Notes: generated from the letters alone by a model not told the origin. A DNA stretch of 10,184 nucleotides from an uncultured Collinsella sp. (GCA_900549335.1 UROJ01000035.1:1-10184); one strand, 5' to 3'. Shown: positions 1-8,168, numbered from the stretch's first letter. Program-made: numbers and translations.

Positions 1-43
1 GGGATTTGCAAGCACATACACGCACCCCACATGAGCTGCGCGG

Positions 44-49
44 TATACT
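44..49 (+). promoter_or_regulatory. Candidate -10 element of dinB
   Basis: TATACT is close to the TATAAT consensus and would put transcription start near 56. No good -35 hexamer is seen 16-18 bp upstream (the region reads about CGCACC), so this is a weak or regulated promoter, or a chance match. It is the only promoter-like element in the 55 bases available before the gene. Confidence 0.35.
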
Positions 50-66
50 CATGACATGGAAAGACG

Positions 67-80
67 CGAACATACATACG
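67..80 (+). promoter_or_regulatory. Candidate LexA (SOS) box in the dinB leader
   Basis: CGAACATACATACG matches the Gram-positive SOS box CGAACRNRYGTTYG at 12 of 14 positions. The left half-site CGAAC is perfect; the two mismatches fall in the right half. It lies between the candidate -10 (44-49) and the ATG at 95, where a repressor could block transcription, and dinB is a known SOS gene in many bacteria. The imperfect right half keeps this a moderate call. Confidence 0.4.
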
Positions 81-85
81 GTTAT

Positions 86-90
86 GAGGA
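86..90 (+). promoter_or_regulatory. Shine-Dalgarno supporting the dinB ATG at 95
   Basis: GAGGA ends 4 nt before ATG 95, a slightly short spacing. It is the reason for choosing 95 over the upstream in-frame ATG 56, which has no purine-rich site before it. Confidence 0.45.
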
Positions 91-94
91 TGCC

Positions 95-1309
95 ATGGGC
101 GTCACGCCGCCTCCCTGGACGGGTCCGGCGGTGGGACTCATGGACCTCGATGCGTTTTTTGCGAGCGTGGAAATGCTCGATCATCCCGAATGGCGAGGAA
201 AGCCGCTCATCGTGGGCGGAGACGCCGATTCGCGTGGCGTCGTGTCCACGTGTTCGTATGAGGCACGTCGCTTTGGCGTGCACTCTGCCATGCCCTCGGC
301 CGAGGCAAGGCGCCTGTGCCCGCAGGCCATTTGGACGCATGGGCATTTTGATCGCTATCGTGAGGTGAGCGCGCAGGTCATGGCGATTCTTGCCGAGGAG
401 ACGCCGCGCGTGGAGCGCGTATCCATCGACGAAGCCTTTATCGATATCACACCGGGCCGCTTTGCGCCCGAAGACCCGTTGCTGGTTGCGCGGCGTATAA
501 GCGACCGCGTGGCAGGGCTGGGAGTGACCTGTTCCATTGGCGTGGGCTGCAACAAGACGGTCGCAAAGATCGCAAGCGAGCGGGATAAGCCGTTTGGGCT
601 GACCATCGTGCGCCCCGGAACCGAGCAGCGCTTTTTGGCCGCGTTGCCGGTATCTGCCATGAGCGGCATCGGGCGCTCGGCCGAGGAGCGACTGCGCCGC
701 ATGCGCATCTACACCCTCGGCGAGCTTTCGCGTGCGCCGGAGTCCACGCTGGCTGCCATTTTTGGCGTGAACGGCGAACGCATGCGCCAGCGTGCGCTGG
801 GACTCGAAATCTCCGAAGTCACGAGCCTCGATGAAGAGCGCGAGGTCAAGTCGGTCAGCAATGAACGCACCTTTGCTAAAGATTTAACTGAGCGTGGGGA
901 TATTGAGGCGGCGATTGCGCTGTTGGGAGAGTCAGTGGGACGCCGCCTGCGCCGTCAGGGGCTGACGGGTGCCACGGTAACGCTCAAGCTTAAGTATTCG
1001 TATGGCAGCGGGCGTACGGCACAGCGCCGGCTGCCTCATCCGACCGACGATGAGAACATCTTCGTGGCGGTTGCACTCGAACTGCTCGACAACATCTGGC
1101 AGGATGGCATGCATGTTCGCTTAGCGGGCATCGGCATGAGCGACTTCGACCACCAAGGCGGCATCCAGACTGACCTGTTCTGCGAGATCGATGACCGCGG
1201 AGCCCAATCCAGCGACCGCCGCGACCTCTCCGTCGCCATCGACGCCGTCCGAGACAAATTCGGCGACACCGCCCTTTCCTTCGGCCGCCAATCCCGCTTC
1301 AACGATTAA
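95..1309 (+). CDS. dinB: DNA polymerase IV (Y-family translesion polymerase)
   Basis: Error-prone Y-family polymerase that copies past damaged bases, normally recruited by the beta sliding clamp. From ATG 95 it is 404 aa. The palm begins with MDLDAFFASVE (catalytic Asp about residue 17, steric-gate Phe about 22), followed by YEARRFGVHSAMP, then SIDEAFIDIT with the catalytic Asp-Glu at about 112-113, then the SIGVGCNKTVAKIAS block and a SGIG helix-hairpin-helix at about 190. The little-finger domain follows. QTDLF at about 358-362 fits a clamp-binding peptide. The frame is also open from ATG 56 (417 aa). I prefer 95 because GAGGA lies 4 nt upstream of it and ATG 56 has no Shine-Dalgarno; a leaderless start at 56 stays possible. 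It is convergent with the minus-strand operon and has no intrinsic terminator of its own. Family assignment is near certain; the start is not. Confidence 0.95.
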   Translation: MGVTPPPWTGPAVGLMDLDAFFASVEMLDHPEWRGKPLIVGGDADSRGVVSTCSYEARRFGVHSAMPSAEARRLCPQAIWTHGHFDRYREVSAQVMAILAEETPRVERVSIDEAFIDITPGRFAPEDPLLVARRISDRVAGLGVTCSIGVGCNKTVAKIASERDKPFGLTIVRPGTEQRFLAALPVSAMSGIGRSAEERLRRMRIYTLGELSRAPESTLAAIFGVNGERMRQRALGLEISEVTSLDEEREVKSVSNERTFAKDLTERGDIEAAIALLGESVGRRLRRQGLTGATVTLKLKYSYGSGRTAQRRLPHPTDDENIFVAVALELLDNIWQDGMHVRLAGIGMSDFDHQGGIQTDLFCEIDDRGAQSSDRRDLSVAIDAVRDKFGDTALSFGRQSRFND

Positions 1310-1320
1310 CCGCCTTTGGG

Positions 1321-1364
1321 CAAAAAGAAAGCCGGGCAGGTGCGGAAAACCGCACCTGCCCGGC
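1321..1364 (-). terminator. Intrinsic terminator of the minus-strand operon after rsfS
   Basis: Positions 1331-1345 and 1350-1364 form a perfect 15-bp GC-rich stem with an AAAA loop. Read on the minus strand it is followed by TTTCTTTTTG (1321-1330), a classic Rho-independent terminator about 40 nt past the rsfS stop. On the plus strand the hairpin is followed by GATATGCGTG with no T run, so it should not act as an efficient intrinsic terminator for dinB. Confidence 0.9.
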
Positions 1365-1404
1365 GATATGCGTGAGGGTAGCTAACCTCGTCTCAAATGA
1401 GCTA

Positions 1405-1860
1405 CTAGAGGAGGTTGAGGGGGAGCTGGGGGGCGTCGCCCCAGAGCTTTTCTAGGCGGTAGAAGTCGCGGGCTTCAGGAGTGAAGACGTGGACGACAAC
1501 CGAACCGTAGTCCATGAGCATCCAGGTCTTCTGCTCGCGGCCCTCGATGGAGAACGGATGCTCGCCGCAAGCCTCGGCGACCTTCTCCTCGATCTCGTCG
1601 ACGATAGAATCGACCTGGCGGTTGTTGGTACCGGTGGCAAGCACAAAGTAGTCGCATACGTCGGAAAGCTCGGTCAGGTCGAGCACCTGAACGTCCTCGC
1701 CCTTCTTGTCGTAGGCGGCCTGCGCGGCGGCGCGGGCGACATCCTCGGCGGCAACACCGCTCGCGGACAGCGAGGCAGCGGTGCGGTCGGACGTGGCAAC
1801 AAAACTCTTGTGCTCCACACCTTCAAGAATCTGATCGTCGGTCATGGTCTCATCGGCCAT
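1405..1860 (-). CDS. rsfS: Ribosomal silencing factor RsfS
   Basis: Small protein that binds L14 on the large ribosomal subunit and blocks subunit joining, lowering translation in starvation or during 50S assembly. The 151-aa product has the RsfS core from about residue 39: DKKGEDVQVLDL, then SDVCDYFVLATGTNNRQV, then WMLMDYGSVVVHVF and RDFYRLEKLW, ending at LPLNLL. The roughly 38-residue N-terminal extension, rich in Asp, Thr, Ser and Ala, makes it longer than the usual 105-130 aa. ATG 1860 has AGAGG 6 nt upstream; an internal ATG at 1845 (Met6) is less well placed. It is the last gene of the operon, 27 nt after yqeK, and is followed by a strong terminator. Confidence 0.95.
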   Translation of the reverse strand: MADETMTDDQILEGVEHKSFVATSDRTAASLSASGVAAEDVARAAAQAAYDKKGEDVQVLDLTELSDVCDYFVLATGTNNRQVDSIVDEIEEKVAEACGEHPFSIEGREQKTWMLMDYGSVVVHVFTPEARDFYRLEKLWGDAPQLPLNLL

Positions 1861-1887
1861 GGAATACCTCTTTCTAGACAGCCCAAG

Positions 1888-2496
1888 CTAGCGCAGCTGG
1901 GCGTAATGGTTGTAAATCATAATAGCCGTGGGATAAAGATAACGCCCGGACTGGATCACATAGACCAGACCCTGCGCAAAACAGGAGAAGAACAACTCGT
2001 CGAGCGAGGACTTCCCCACCATCTTGCGCAGCGCATGGGCATAATCGCCGTGGCGGTTGGGTTCGATAGCATCGGCCACAAAGACCACCATATCGAGCGG
2101 CGTCATGTCGCAAGCGCCCACGGTGTGACGGTCGACAGCCTGAAAGACCGCCGGCGACAGCTCGGGAAAAAGCTGCGGAAGCTCATAGGCGGCAACCGGG
2201 CCATGCAAAAGCGGCGTCGCGGCAGACGGAGAGCCGGCAATCTTAATGCCGTAATGCAGAGCGCGCGTAACCAGCTCGTCGTCGGAGAGCACTTTGTCCC
2301 AGTCATGGATCAGACCGGCAGCAGCGGCATCAAAGCGGTCAACGCCGTAGACCTCGGCCAGATGAAGTGCGGTCTCGGCAACACCCAGCGAATGCACATA
2401 GCGCTTGCGCTTATCCTTCATGCGAACATCGAGCAGCTCTTGAATGCGCTTGAGCAGCGCGCGTTCATCGCCCTCAAACTGATCCTCTACCGACAA
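1888..2496 (-). CDS. yqeK: YqeK-type HD-domain hydrolase (probable symmetrical Ap4A hydrolase)
   Basis: HD-superfamily metal-dependent phosphohydrolase. Known YqeK proteins split diadenosine tetraphosphate into two ADP. The 202-aa product shows the metal-ligand pattern: His35 in RYVHSLGV, His64-Asp65 in IHDWDK, His98 in LLHGPVAA, His124 in DRHTVG and Asp142 in VADAIEPNR. These fit the YqeK subgroup well. The only usable start between the nadD stop and the conserved region is TTG 2496, with a G-rich stretch (GGGGG) 6 nt before it; ATG at codon 26 is an alternative that would still keep all ligands. It shares the reading frame of nadD, from which it is separated only by one TGA and four codons. 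Function is by family, not shown here. Confidence 0.92.
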   Translation of the reverse strand: MSVEDQFEGDERALLKRIQELLDVRMKDKRKRYVHSLGVAETALHLAEVYGVDRFDAAAAGLIHDWDKVLSDDELVTRALHYGIKIAGSPSAATPLLHGPVAAYELPQLFPELSPAVFQAVDRHTVGACDMTPLDMVVFVADAIEPNRHGDYAHALRKMVGKSSLDELFFSCFAQGLVYVIQSGRYLYPTAIMIYNHYAQLR

Positions 2497-2508
2497 CGTA
2501 GACCCCCA

Positions 2509-3186
2509 TCACTCAAAATCTTCTTGGCCCAAATCGGCATATAGCCTGCGTTTGCGAATGTAGCCGAGCACGGACTCGCTCGTAAGATAGCGCACGCTCA
2601 TACCGCGGGCAACTCGCTTACGAATGTTCGTCGAGCTGATCGCCAGCGCCGGAATCTGAATATAGCGCACGTCGAACGGCAGCCCCGACTCTTTGATTCG
2701 GGCACGCGCCGTATCGATATCAAAGCCCGGTCGTGTCGCCGCAATAAAGGTAGCAAGCTCAGCGATTCGTTCGACATCATGCCAGGTCACAATATCGATA
2801 ATCGCGTCGGCGCCCGTAATAAAGTAGAGCTTTACCTGCGGCGGGTAAAAGTCGCGAAGGGCATGAAGCGTATCGGCCGTATAGGTTACGCCCGGACGGT
2901 CGATCTCGAACCGGCTCGCCAAAAAGGCCGGGTTCGCGGCGGTGGCGAGGACCGTCATGGCATAACGGTCCTCGGCAGGCGTCACCGGCTTGTCAAGCTT
3001 AAAGGCAGGAGAGCCCGCCGGCATAAAGAGCACAGCGTCCAAGTCGAGCGACTCGCGCGCCTGCTCGGCGGTCACCAGGTGCCCGTAATGGATGGGATCA
3101 AAGGTGCCACCCATAATGCCGAGCCTAAACTCCTGCCCGTCCTCAAGAGGAAGCTCGGGCAGACCGATTCCACCGCGCAGCGACAT
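2509..3186 (-). CDS. nadD: Nicotinate-nucleotide adenylyltransferase
   Basis: Joins nicotinate mononucleotide and ATP to give deamido-NAD, a shared step of NAD synthesis, in the cytoplasm. The 225-aa product carries the nucleotidyltransferase signature GGTFDPIHYGHL at 26-37 (HxGH-type His33 and His36), the TYTADTL stretch near 101-107, GADAIIDIVTWH near 125-136, and the C-terminal ISSTNIR at 183-189. About 20 residues precede the Rossmann core, more than in Bacillus NadD. ATG 3186 lies 3 nt after the obgE stop, and the GAGGGCGAG at the end of obgE can serve as its ribosome site, which suggests coupled translation. No yhbY gene lies between obgE and nadD, unlike in many Firmicutes. Confidence 0.96.
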   Translation of the reverse strand: MSLRGGIGLPELPLEDGQEFRLGIMGGTFDPIHYGHLVTAEQARESLDLDAVLFMPAGSPAFKLDKPVTPAEDRYAMTVLATAANPAFLASRFEIDRPGVTYTADTLHALRDFYPPQVKLYFITGADAIIDIVTWHDVERIAELATFIAATRPGFDIDTARARIKESGLPFDVRYIQIPALAISSTNIRKRVARGMSVRYLTSESVLGYIRKRRLYADLGQEDFE

Positions 3187-3189
3187 GGC

Positions 3190-4670
<1,481 letters not shown>

Positions 4671-4716
4671 ACAAAAAAGAGGGAGACCCTTGAATCCTAA
4701 AACTCAAGTGCCTCCC
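4671..4716 (-). terminator. Intrinsic-terminator-like hairpin between rpmA and obgE
   Basis: Read on the minus strand, GGGAGGCACTTGA (4704-4716) pairs with TCAAGGGTCTCCC (4681-4693). The 13-position stem has one G-U pair and one A-G mismatch, a 10-nt loop, and is followed by TCTTTTTTG. It lies 25 nt past the rpmA stop and would end an rplU-rpmA transcript. Since obgE has no clear promoter of its own after it, it is likely leaky or conditional. Not folded by computation. Confidence 0.72.
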
Positions 4717-4741
4717 ACATATGTGCTCTATGAAGGGTGAA

Positions 4742-4999
4742 TTACGCGTTCGCGAGCGGGCGTACGCTGACCCTGTGCTTGATACCCTTGTGGAACTCAA
4801 CGGTACCGTCGACCAGCGCGAACAGCGTGTCGTCCTTACCACGGCCAACGTTCTCACCCGGGTGGATGTGCGTGCCGTGCTGACGGACGAGAATCGTGCC
4901 CGTGGTTACCGTCTGGCCGGCATAGCGCTTCGTGCCAAGGCGCTGACCGCGGGAGTCACGGCCATTACGGGAGGAACCGAGTCCTTTTTTGTGTGCCAT
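4742..4999 (-). CDS. rpmA: 50S ribosomal protein L27
   Basis: Large-subunit protein whose N-terminus reaches the peptidyl transferase centre. The 85-aa product begins directly with [16 protein letters not shown], the mature form, with no cleavable extension, and contains [15 protein letters not shown] and [13 protein letters not shown], the L27 signature region; the first of these has His where Arg is more usual (RQRGT). ATG 4999 is 33 nt after the rplU stop, with only a weak GTAGG about 8 nt upstream. It is co-transcribed with rplU and followed by the hairpin at 4671-4716. No ysxB/prp gene lies between L21 and L27, which fits the missing N-terminal extension. Confidence 0.98.
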   Translation of the reverse strand: MAHKKGLGSSRNGRDSRGQRLGTKRYAGQTVTTGTILVRQHGTHIHPGENVGRGKDDTLFALVDGTVEFHKGIKHRVSVRPLANA

Positions 5000-5032
5000 T
5001 GTGTATACCTACTCTTTCGTTACGAGTGTAAT

Positions 5033-5407
5033 CTACTCGGCGACGGGAGCCTCGGCAACAGCCTCAGCCTCTGCCTTGACAGCCTTCTTGGCGCGGGAGG
5101 TAGCCTGGACCTTCACGATCTTCAGCTTGGTGAGCTGCTGACGGTGACCCTTCAGACGACGATAGCGCTTACGCTTGTGGAACTTGAAGACCAGCTGCTT
5201 CTCGCCCTTGAACTGCTCAACGATCTGAGCGGTAACCTTGGCCTTGGCCAGCTTGTCGGGATCGGTGACGATCTTCTTACCATCGTTGAGGAAGATGACC
5301 GGCAGGGTGACCTTGTCGCCCTCATTGCCCTCGATCTTCTCGACGGTGATGACATCGTCGGTGGCGACCTTGTACTGCTTGCCGCCCGTGTTAACGATTG
5401 CGTACAT
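5033..5407 (-). CDS. rplU: 50S ribosomal protein L21
   Basis: Large-subunit protein that binds 23S rRNA. From ATG 5407 it is 124 aa, beginning MYAIVNTGGKQYKV, the usual L21 start, with the signature KFHKRKRYRRLKGHRQ near 75-90. Beyond the core a tail of about 20 residues rich in Ala, Glu, Lys and Val extends it past the roughly 103-aa norm. The frame is also open from ATG 5428, but that would add seven non-conserved residues and lies only about 15 nt after the predicted transcript start; GAAGGG (5417-5422) sits 9 nt before ATG 5407. It heads the L21-L27 unit behind the promoter at 5450-5478. The rng gene often found just upstream in other bacteria is absent. Confidence 0.97.
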   Translation of the reverse strand: MYAIVNTGGKQYKVATDDVITVEKIEGNEGDKVTLPVIFLNDGKKIVTDPDKLAKAKVTAQIVEQFKGEKQLVFKFHKRKRYRRLKGHRQQLTKLKIVKVQATSRAKKAVKAEAEAVAEAPVAE

Positions 5408-5449
5408 GTTTACTTGCCCTTCATGCATCAGTTAGTGCAACAGCCGAAT

Positions 5450-5478
5450 ATAGTAGCAGGCGAAAATAACCCCGTCAA
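5450..5478 (-). promoter_or_regulatory. Strong sigma70-type promoter for rplU-rpmA
   Basis: On the minus strand, -35 TTGACG (5473-5478) is followed by exactly 17 bp and then -10 TACTAT (5450-5455), preceded by TGC, an extended -10. Transcription would begin near 5443, giving a leader of about 36 nt before ATG 5407. The -35 box contains the TGA stop codon of the upstream DUF2344 gene. Spacing and both boxes are near ideal. Not experimentally shown. Confidence 0.75.
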
Positions 5479-6287
5479 CGAGTATGTGGAGCAAATCCAC
5501 AAGTTCGCACAGGTATGGGGCTGACGAGTCGGCCCTCGTCGTCCTCGCATGCTTGATTCTGACGCTCGACATCGTAGGAGCAGATGGTCACGAGGTCTTG
5601 CATACCGGTGGAAACAATAGGTGCATCCACGCCCGGGGTCAAGCCCTGCAACAAAACATCAGCAGCAGAAAGCAAAATTTCCGGACGCATGGAGCCCTCG
5701 TTGTCGGCATGGGTGTCGAGCATGAGCACCAAATGGTCCGGGCGCTCCCCCGCCGTGAGCTCATAGCCCACGAGCGTGTGATCCAAATCCAAGCGCTTGC
5801 TCTTTTTTCCGCGCGCGTAGTCGATGCCATGGTCCGCGCGCAGCGTGTCGATCGCACGACGCACCTCGTCGGCGCTTACGGGCGCCTCGGGATCCAAGTG
5901 CAGGTCGATGCGATACGACAGGCGCGTGAGCTGCGCCGTCAACGCCGGCGTGCGCACGTCGATGTACGCCGCCTCGATGGGCGCCAGATCGGCCGGAGAC
6001 GCCGCAGCCAGGCGCCCAAACGCCTCGTCGAGCGCCACGAACTCGGTCATAAACAGGTCATACCACTCGCAGGTCGACGACGTACCCACCGGTAGCGCCG
6101 AAGAAAAGCCCACGCGCATGTGCGGAGAGAAGCCCTGCGTGACGGCATAGGGAAGTCCCGCACGGCGCACGATGCGCTCAATGGTATGGATTACTTCGAG
6201 ATGGCCCAGGTACTTAAGGCGATCGCGCTTGCCATAGCGAACACGAAGTCTAAAGAGCGAGGGGTTGTCGGTCAGGCGCTCACTCAT
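5475..6287 (-). CDS. Radical SAM-linked protein, TIGR03936/DUF2344 family
   Basis: Protein of unknown function that in most genomes lies beside, or is fused to, a TIGR03960 radical SAM protein. The 270-aa product has the family N-terminus: RLRVRYGKRDRLKYLGHLEV, then RAGLPYAVTQGFSPHMRVGF, then ALPVGTSSTCEWYD (about residues 13-76). The C-terminal half is less conserved, ending in a Cys/Arg-containing tail. ATG 6287 overlaps the stop of the radical SAM gene as ATGA, so translation is probably coupled and the products made in step. Its stop codon lies inside the -35 box of the rplU promoter. It may supply a substrate- or RNA-binding part for the partner enzyme; that is inference only. Confidence 0.9.
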   Translation of the reverse strand: MSERLTDNPSLFRLRVRYGKRDRLKYLGHLEVIHTIERIVRRAGLPYAVTQGFSPHMRVGFSSALPVGTSSTCEWYDLFMTEFVALDEAFGRLAAASPADLAPIEAAYIDVRTPALTAQLTRLSYRIDLHLDPEAPVSADEVRRAIDTLRADHGIDYARGKKSKRLDLDHTLVGYELTAGERPDHLVLMLDTHADNEGSMRPEILLSAADVLLQGLTPGVDAPIVSTGMQDLVTICSYDVERQNQACEDDEGRLVSPIPVRTCGFAPHTR

Positions 6288-8161
6288 GCGCGATCACCCA
6301 TCAATACATTCTTGGCGTGGAGCGTAGGGCAGATCCCGCAGCCGGTGCATGACGTGCGGGTGCAGTCGGGAGTCGTGACGCCCTCGAGCGAGCGACGGTA
6401 CTCGCGCTCGAGGAAGCCGCGCGTGCAGCCGGGGCTCACGTGCTCCCACGGCAGGCGCCAGTCTAACTCGTAGGGCAGGTGCACGAGCTCATTGAGGTCG
6501 ATGCCGTTTTTGGCAGCAGCTTCCTTCCAGTTATCGAGCGAGAAATGCTCTACCCAGGCGTCAAAGCGAGAGCCCGAGCGCCAAGCGTCGATGATGACGG
6601 GCGTCATGTCACGACCGGCGCGGGACAGCGCAGCCTCGATGAGCGAGGTCTCGGCATCGTGGTAATGAACGCGGACGGCACGGTTGCGAACGCTCGTGAT
6701 GAGCAGCTTCTGGCGACGCTTGACGTCGTCGTAGTCGAGCTGCGGGCACCACTGGAACGGCGTGGCAGCCTTGGGGATAAAGACCGAAACCGAGATCGAC
6801 ACCGAGATCGAGCCGCGACGAGCCTTGGGCACCACGGAACGACCGAGCTCCAGCACGTGATCGGCCAGATTGGCGATGGCCACGATGTCCTCGTCGCGCT
6901 CGCCGGGAAGGCCCATCATAAAGTAGAGCTTCATGCGGTTCCAACCGGCCTCGAAGGCCGCCTTGGCCGCACGGTCCAGGTCCTCCTCGGTCACGTTCTT
7001 GTTAATGATGTCGCGCATGCGCTGGCTGCCGGCCTCGGGCGCGAACGTCAGGCCGCCCTTCTTTTCGCCGGCGACCGACTCGGCCATATCCACGCCAAAC
7101 GAATCCAGGCGCTGCGACGGAATAGACACGCGAATACCCGTATCCTCCAGGCGATGGTTGAGCCTGCCGAGCACATCGCGAATGCAGGAGTGGTCGGTCG
7201 TGGAGAGCGAGGTCAGCGACACCTCGTCATAGCCGGTCTTTTCCAGACCCTGAATCACCGACGAGACGATCTGGTCGGCCGAGCGCTCACGCACCGGGCG
7301 ATACGTCATGCCGGCCTGGCAAAAACGACAGCCGCGGGCGCAGCCGCGCAGGATCTCGATAGACAGGCGGTCGTGGACCAGCTGCGCATAGGGCACGCAC
7401 GACTGCGACAGCGGATTCGTGGCGCCGAAATCCACGACGACGCGCTTGTAGACCACGGTCGGCGCATCCTTGCCCTCACGCGGCACGGTGTAGCCATGCG
7501 GCGAGCAGGGCTCGTCGTGACAAACCTCATAGAGCGACGGCACGTAGTTGCCGGCAATGGATGCAAGCTGCTCGACAATCTGCGCGCGCGGGACTCCTTC
7601 GTCACGCAGACGGCGATGCAACTGGCAGGTCTCGAGCAGCGATTCCTCGCCCTCGCCGATGAGGATAACATCGAAGAAGGCCGCGTACGGCTCGGGGTTG
7701 TACACCGAGGGGCCGCCGGCGATGATAATGGGGTCGTCCTCGGTGCGGTCAGCCGCTAACAGCGGAATACCAGCGAGGTCGAGTGCCTCGAGGAAGTTCG
7801 TCACCGCCATCTCGTGCGGCACATGCAGGCCGACGATATCAAACGAAGCGACCGGCGCTGCACCCTCGAGCGACAGCAGCGGAATGCCTGCCTCGCGCAT
7901 GGCGTCACCCATATCGGGCCACGGCACATAGCCGCGCTCGCAGGAGATGCCCTCGGCCTGGTTAAGGATGTTGTAGAGGATGGCGATGCCCTGGTTGGGC
8001 AGACCGACCTCGTACACATCCGGGTAGATCAGGCAGCAACGGTAGTCGGCATCGGCCTTGGAAAGCGTGCCCCACTCGTGATCGATATAGCGACTCGGCT
8101 TCTCGACCTTGGCGAGCAACGGCTCAATTAAATGAAAACAGTCTTGGTATGCAACGCGCAA
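6284..8161 (-). CDS. B12-binding-domain radical SAM protein, TIGR03960 family
   Basis: Radical SAM enzyme of unknown substrate. The 625-aa product has a Rossmann-like, B12-binding-type N-terminal region (about 40-205, including LIYPDVYEVGLPNQG and IIAGGPSVYNPEP). The radical SAM core follows, with the CxxxCxxC cluster at Cys274, Cys278 and Cys281 (RGCARGCRFCQAG), then TFAPEAGSQRMRD near 372-384 and MKLYFMMGLPGE near 410-421. The C-terminal part ends with a cysteine cluster CTRTSCTGCGIC (Cys600, 605, 608, 611) that could bind another Fe-S cluster or zinc. The start is TTG 8161, with AGGGG 7 nt upstream overlapping the previous stop; no ATG is available before the conserved part. A 12-bp tandem repeat near 6789-6812 gives SISVSISVSV. 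Confidence 0.93.
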   Translation of the reverse strand: MRVAYQDCFHLIEPLLAKVEKPSRYIDHEWGTLSKADADYRCCLIYPDVYEVGLPNQGIAILYNILNQAEGISCERGYVPWPDMGDAMREAGIPLLSLEGAAPVASFDIVGLHVPHEMAVTNFLEALDLAGIPLLAADRTEDDPIIIAGGPSVYNPEPYAAFFDVILIGEGEESLLETCQLHRRLRDEGVPRAQIVEQLASIAGNYVPSLYEVCHDEPCSPHGYTVPREGKDAPTVVYKRVVVDFGATNPLSQSCVPYAQLVHDRLSIEILRGCARGCRFCQAGMTYRPVRERSADQIVSSVIQGLEKTGYDEVSLTSLSTTDHSCIRDVLGRLNHRLEDTGIRVSIPSQRLDSFGVDMAESVAGEKKGGLTFAPEAGSQRMRDIINKNVTEEDLDRAAKAAFEAGWNRMKLYFMMGLPGERDEDIVAIANLADHVLELGRSVVPKARRGSISVSISVSVFIPKAATPFQWCPQLDYDDVKRRQKLLITSVRNRAVRVHYHDAETSLIEAALSRAGRDMTPVIIDAWRSGSRFDAWVEHFSLDNWKEAAAKNGIDLNELVHLPYELDWRLPWEHVSPGCTRGFLEREYRRSLEGVTTPDCTRTSCTGCGICPTLHAKNVLMGDRA

Positions 8162-8168
8162 CGGAAAA

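Noticed and set aside
1489..2544. 351-codon plus-strand open frame opposite rsfS and yqeK
   Set aside because: Antisense to two conserved genes, with no ribosome site or domain.
4716..4725. CACATATGTG palindrome between rpmA and obgE
   Set aside because: Only 10 bp and next to the terminator stem; too short to call an operator without other copies.
5408..5443. Structured L21 autoregulatory leader RNA
   Set aside because: The predicted leader is only about 36 nt and shows no convincing hairpin beyond the ribosome site.
6479..7759. 426-codon plus-strand open frame opposite the radical SAM gene
   Set aside because: Antisense to a well-conserved enzyme; the composition (Arg, His, Gly, Val-rich) is typical of a shadow frame.
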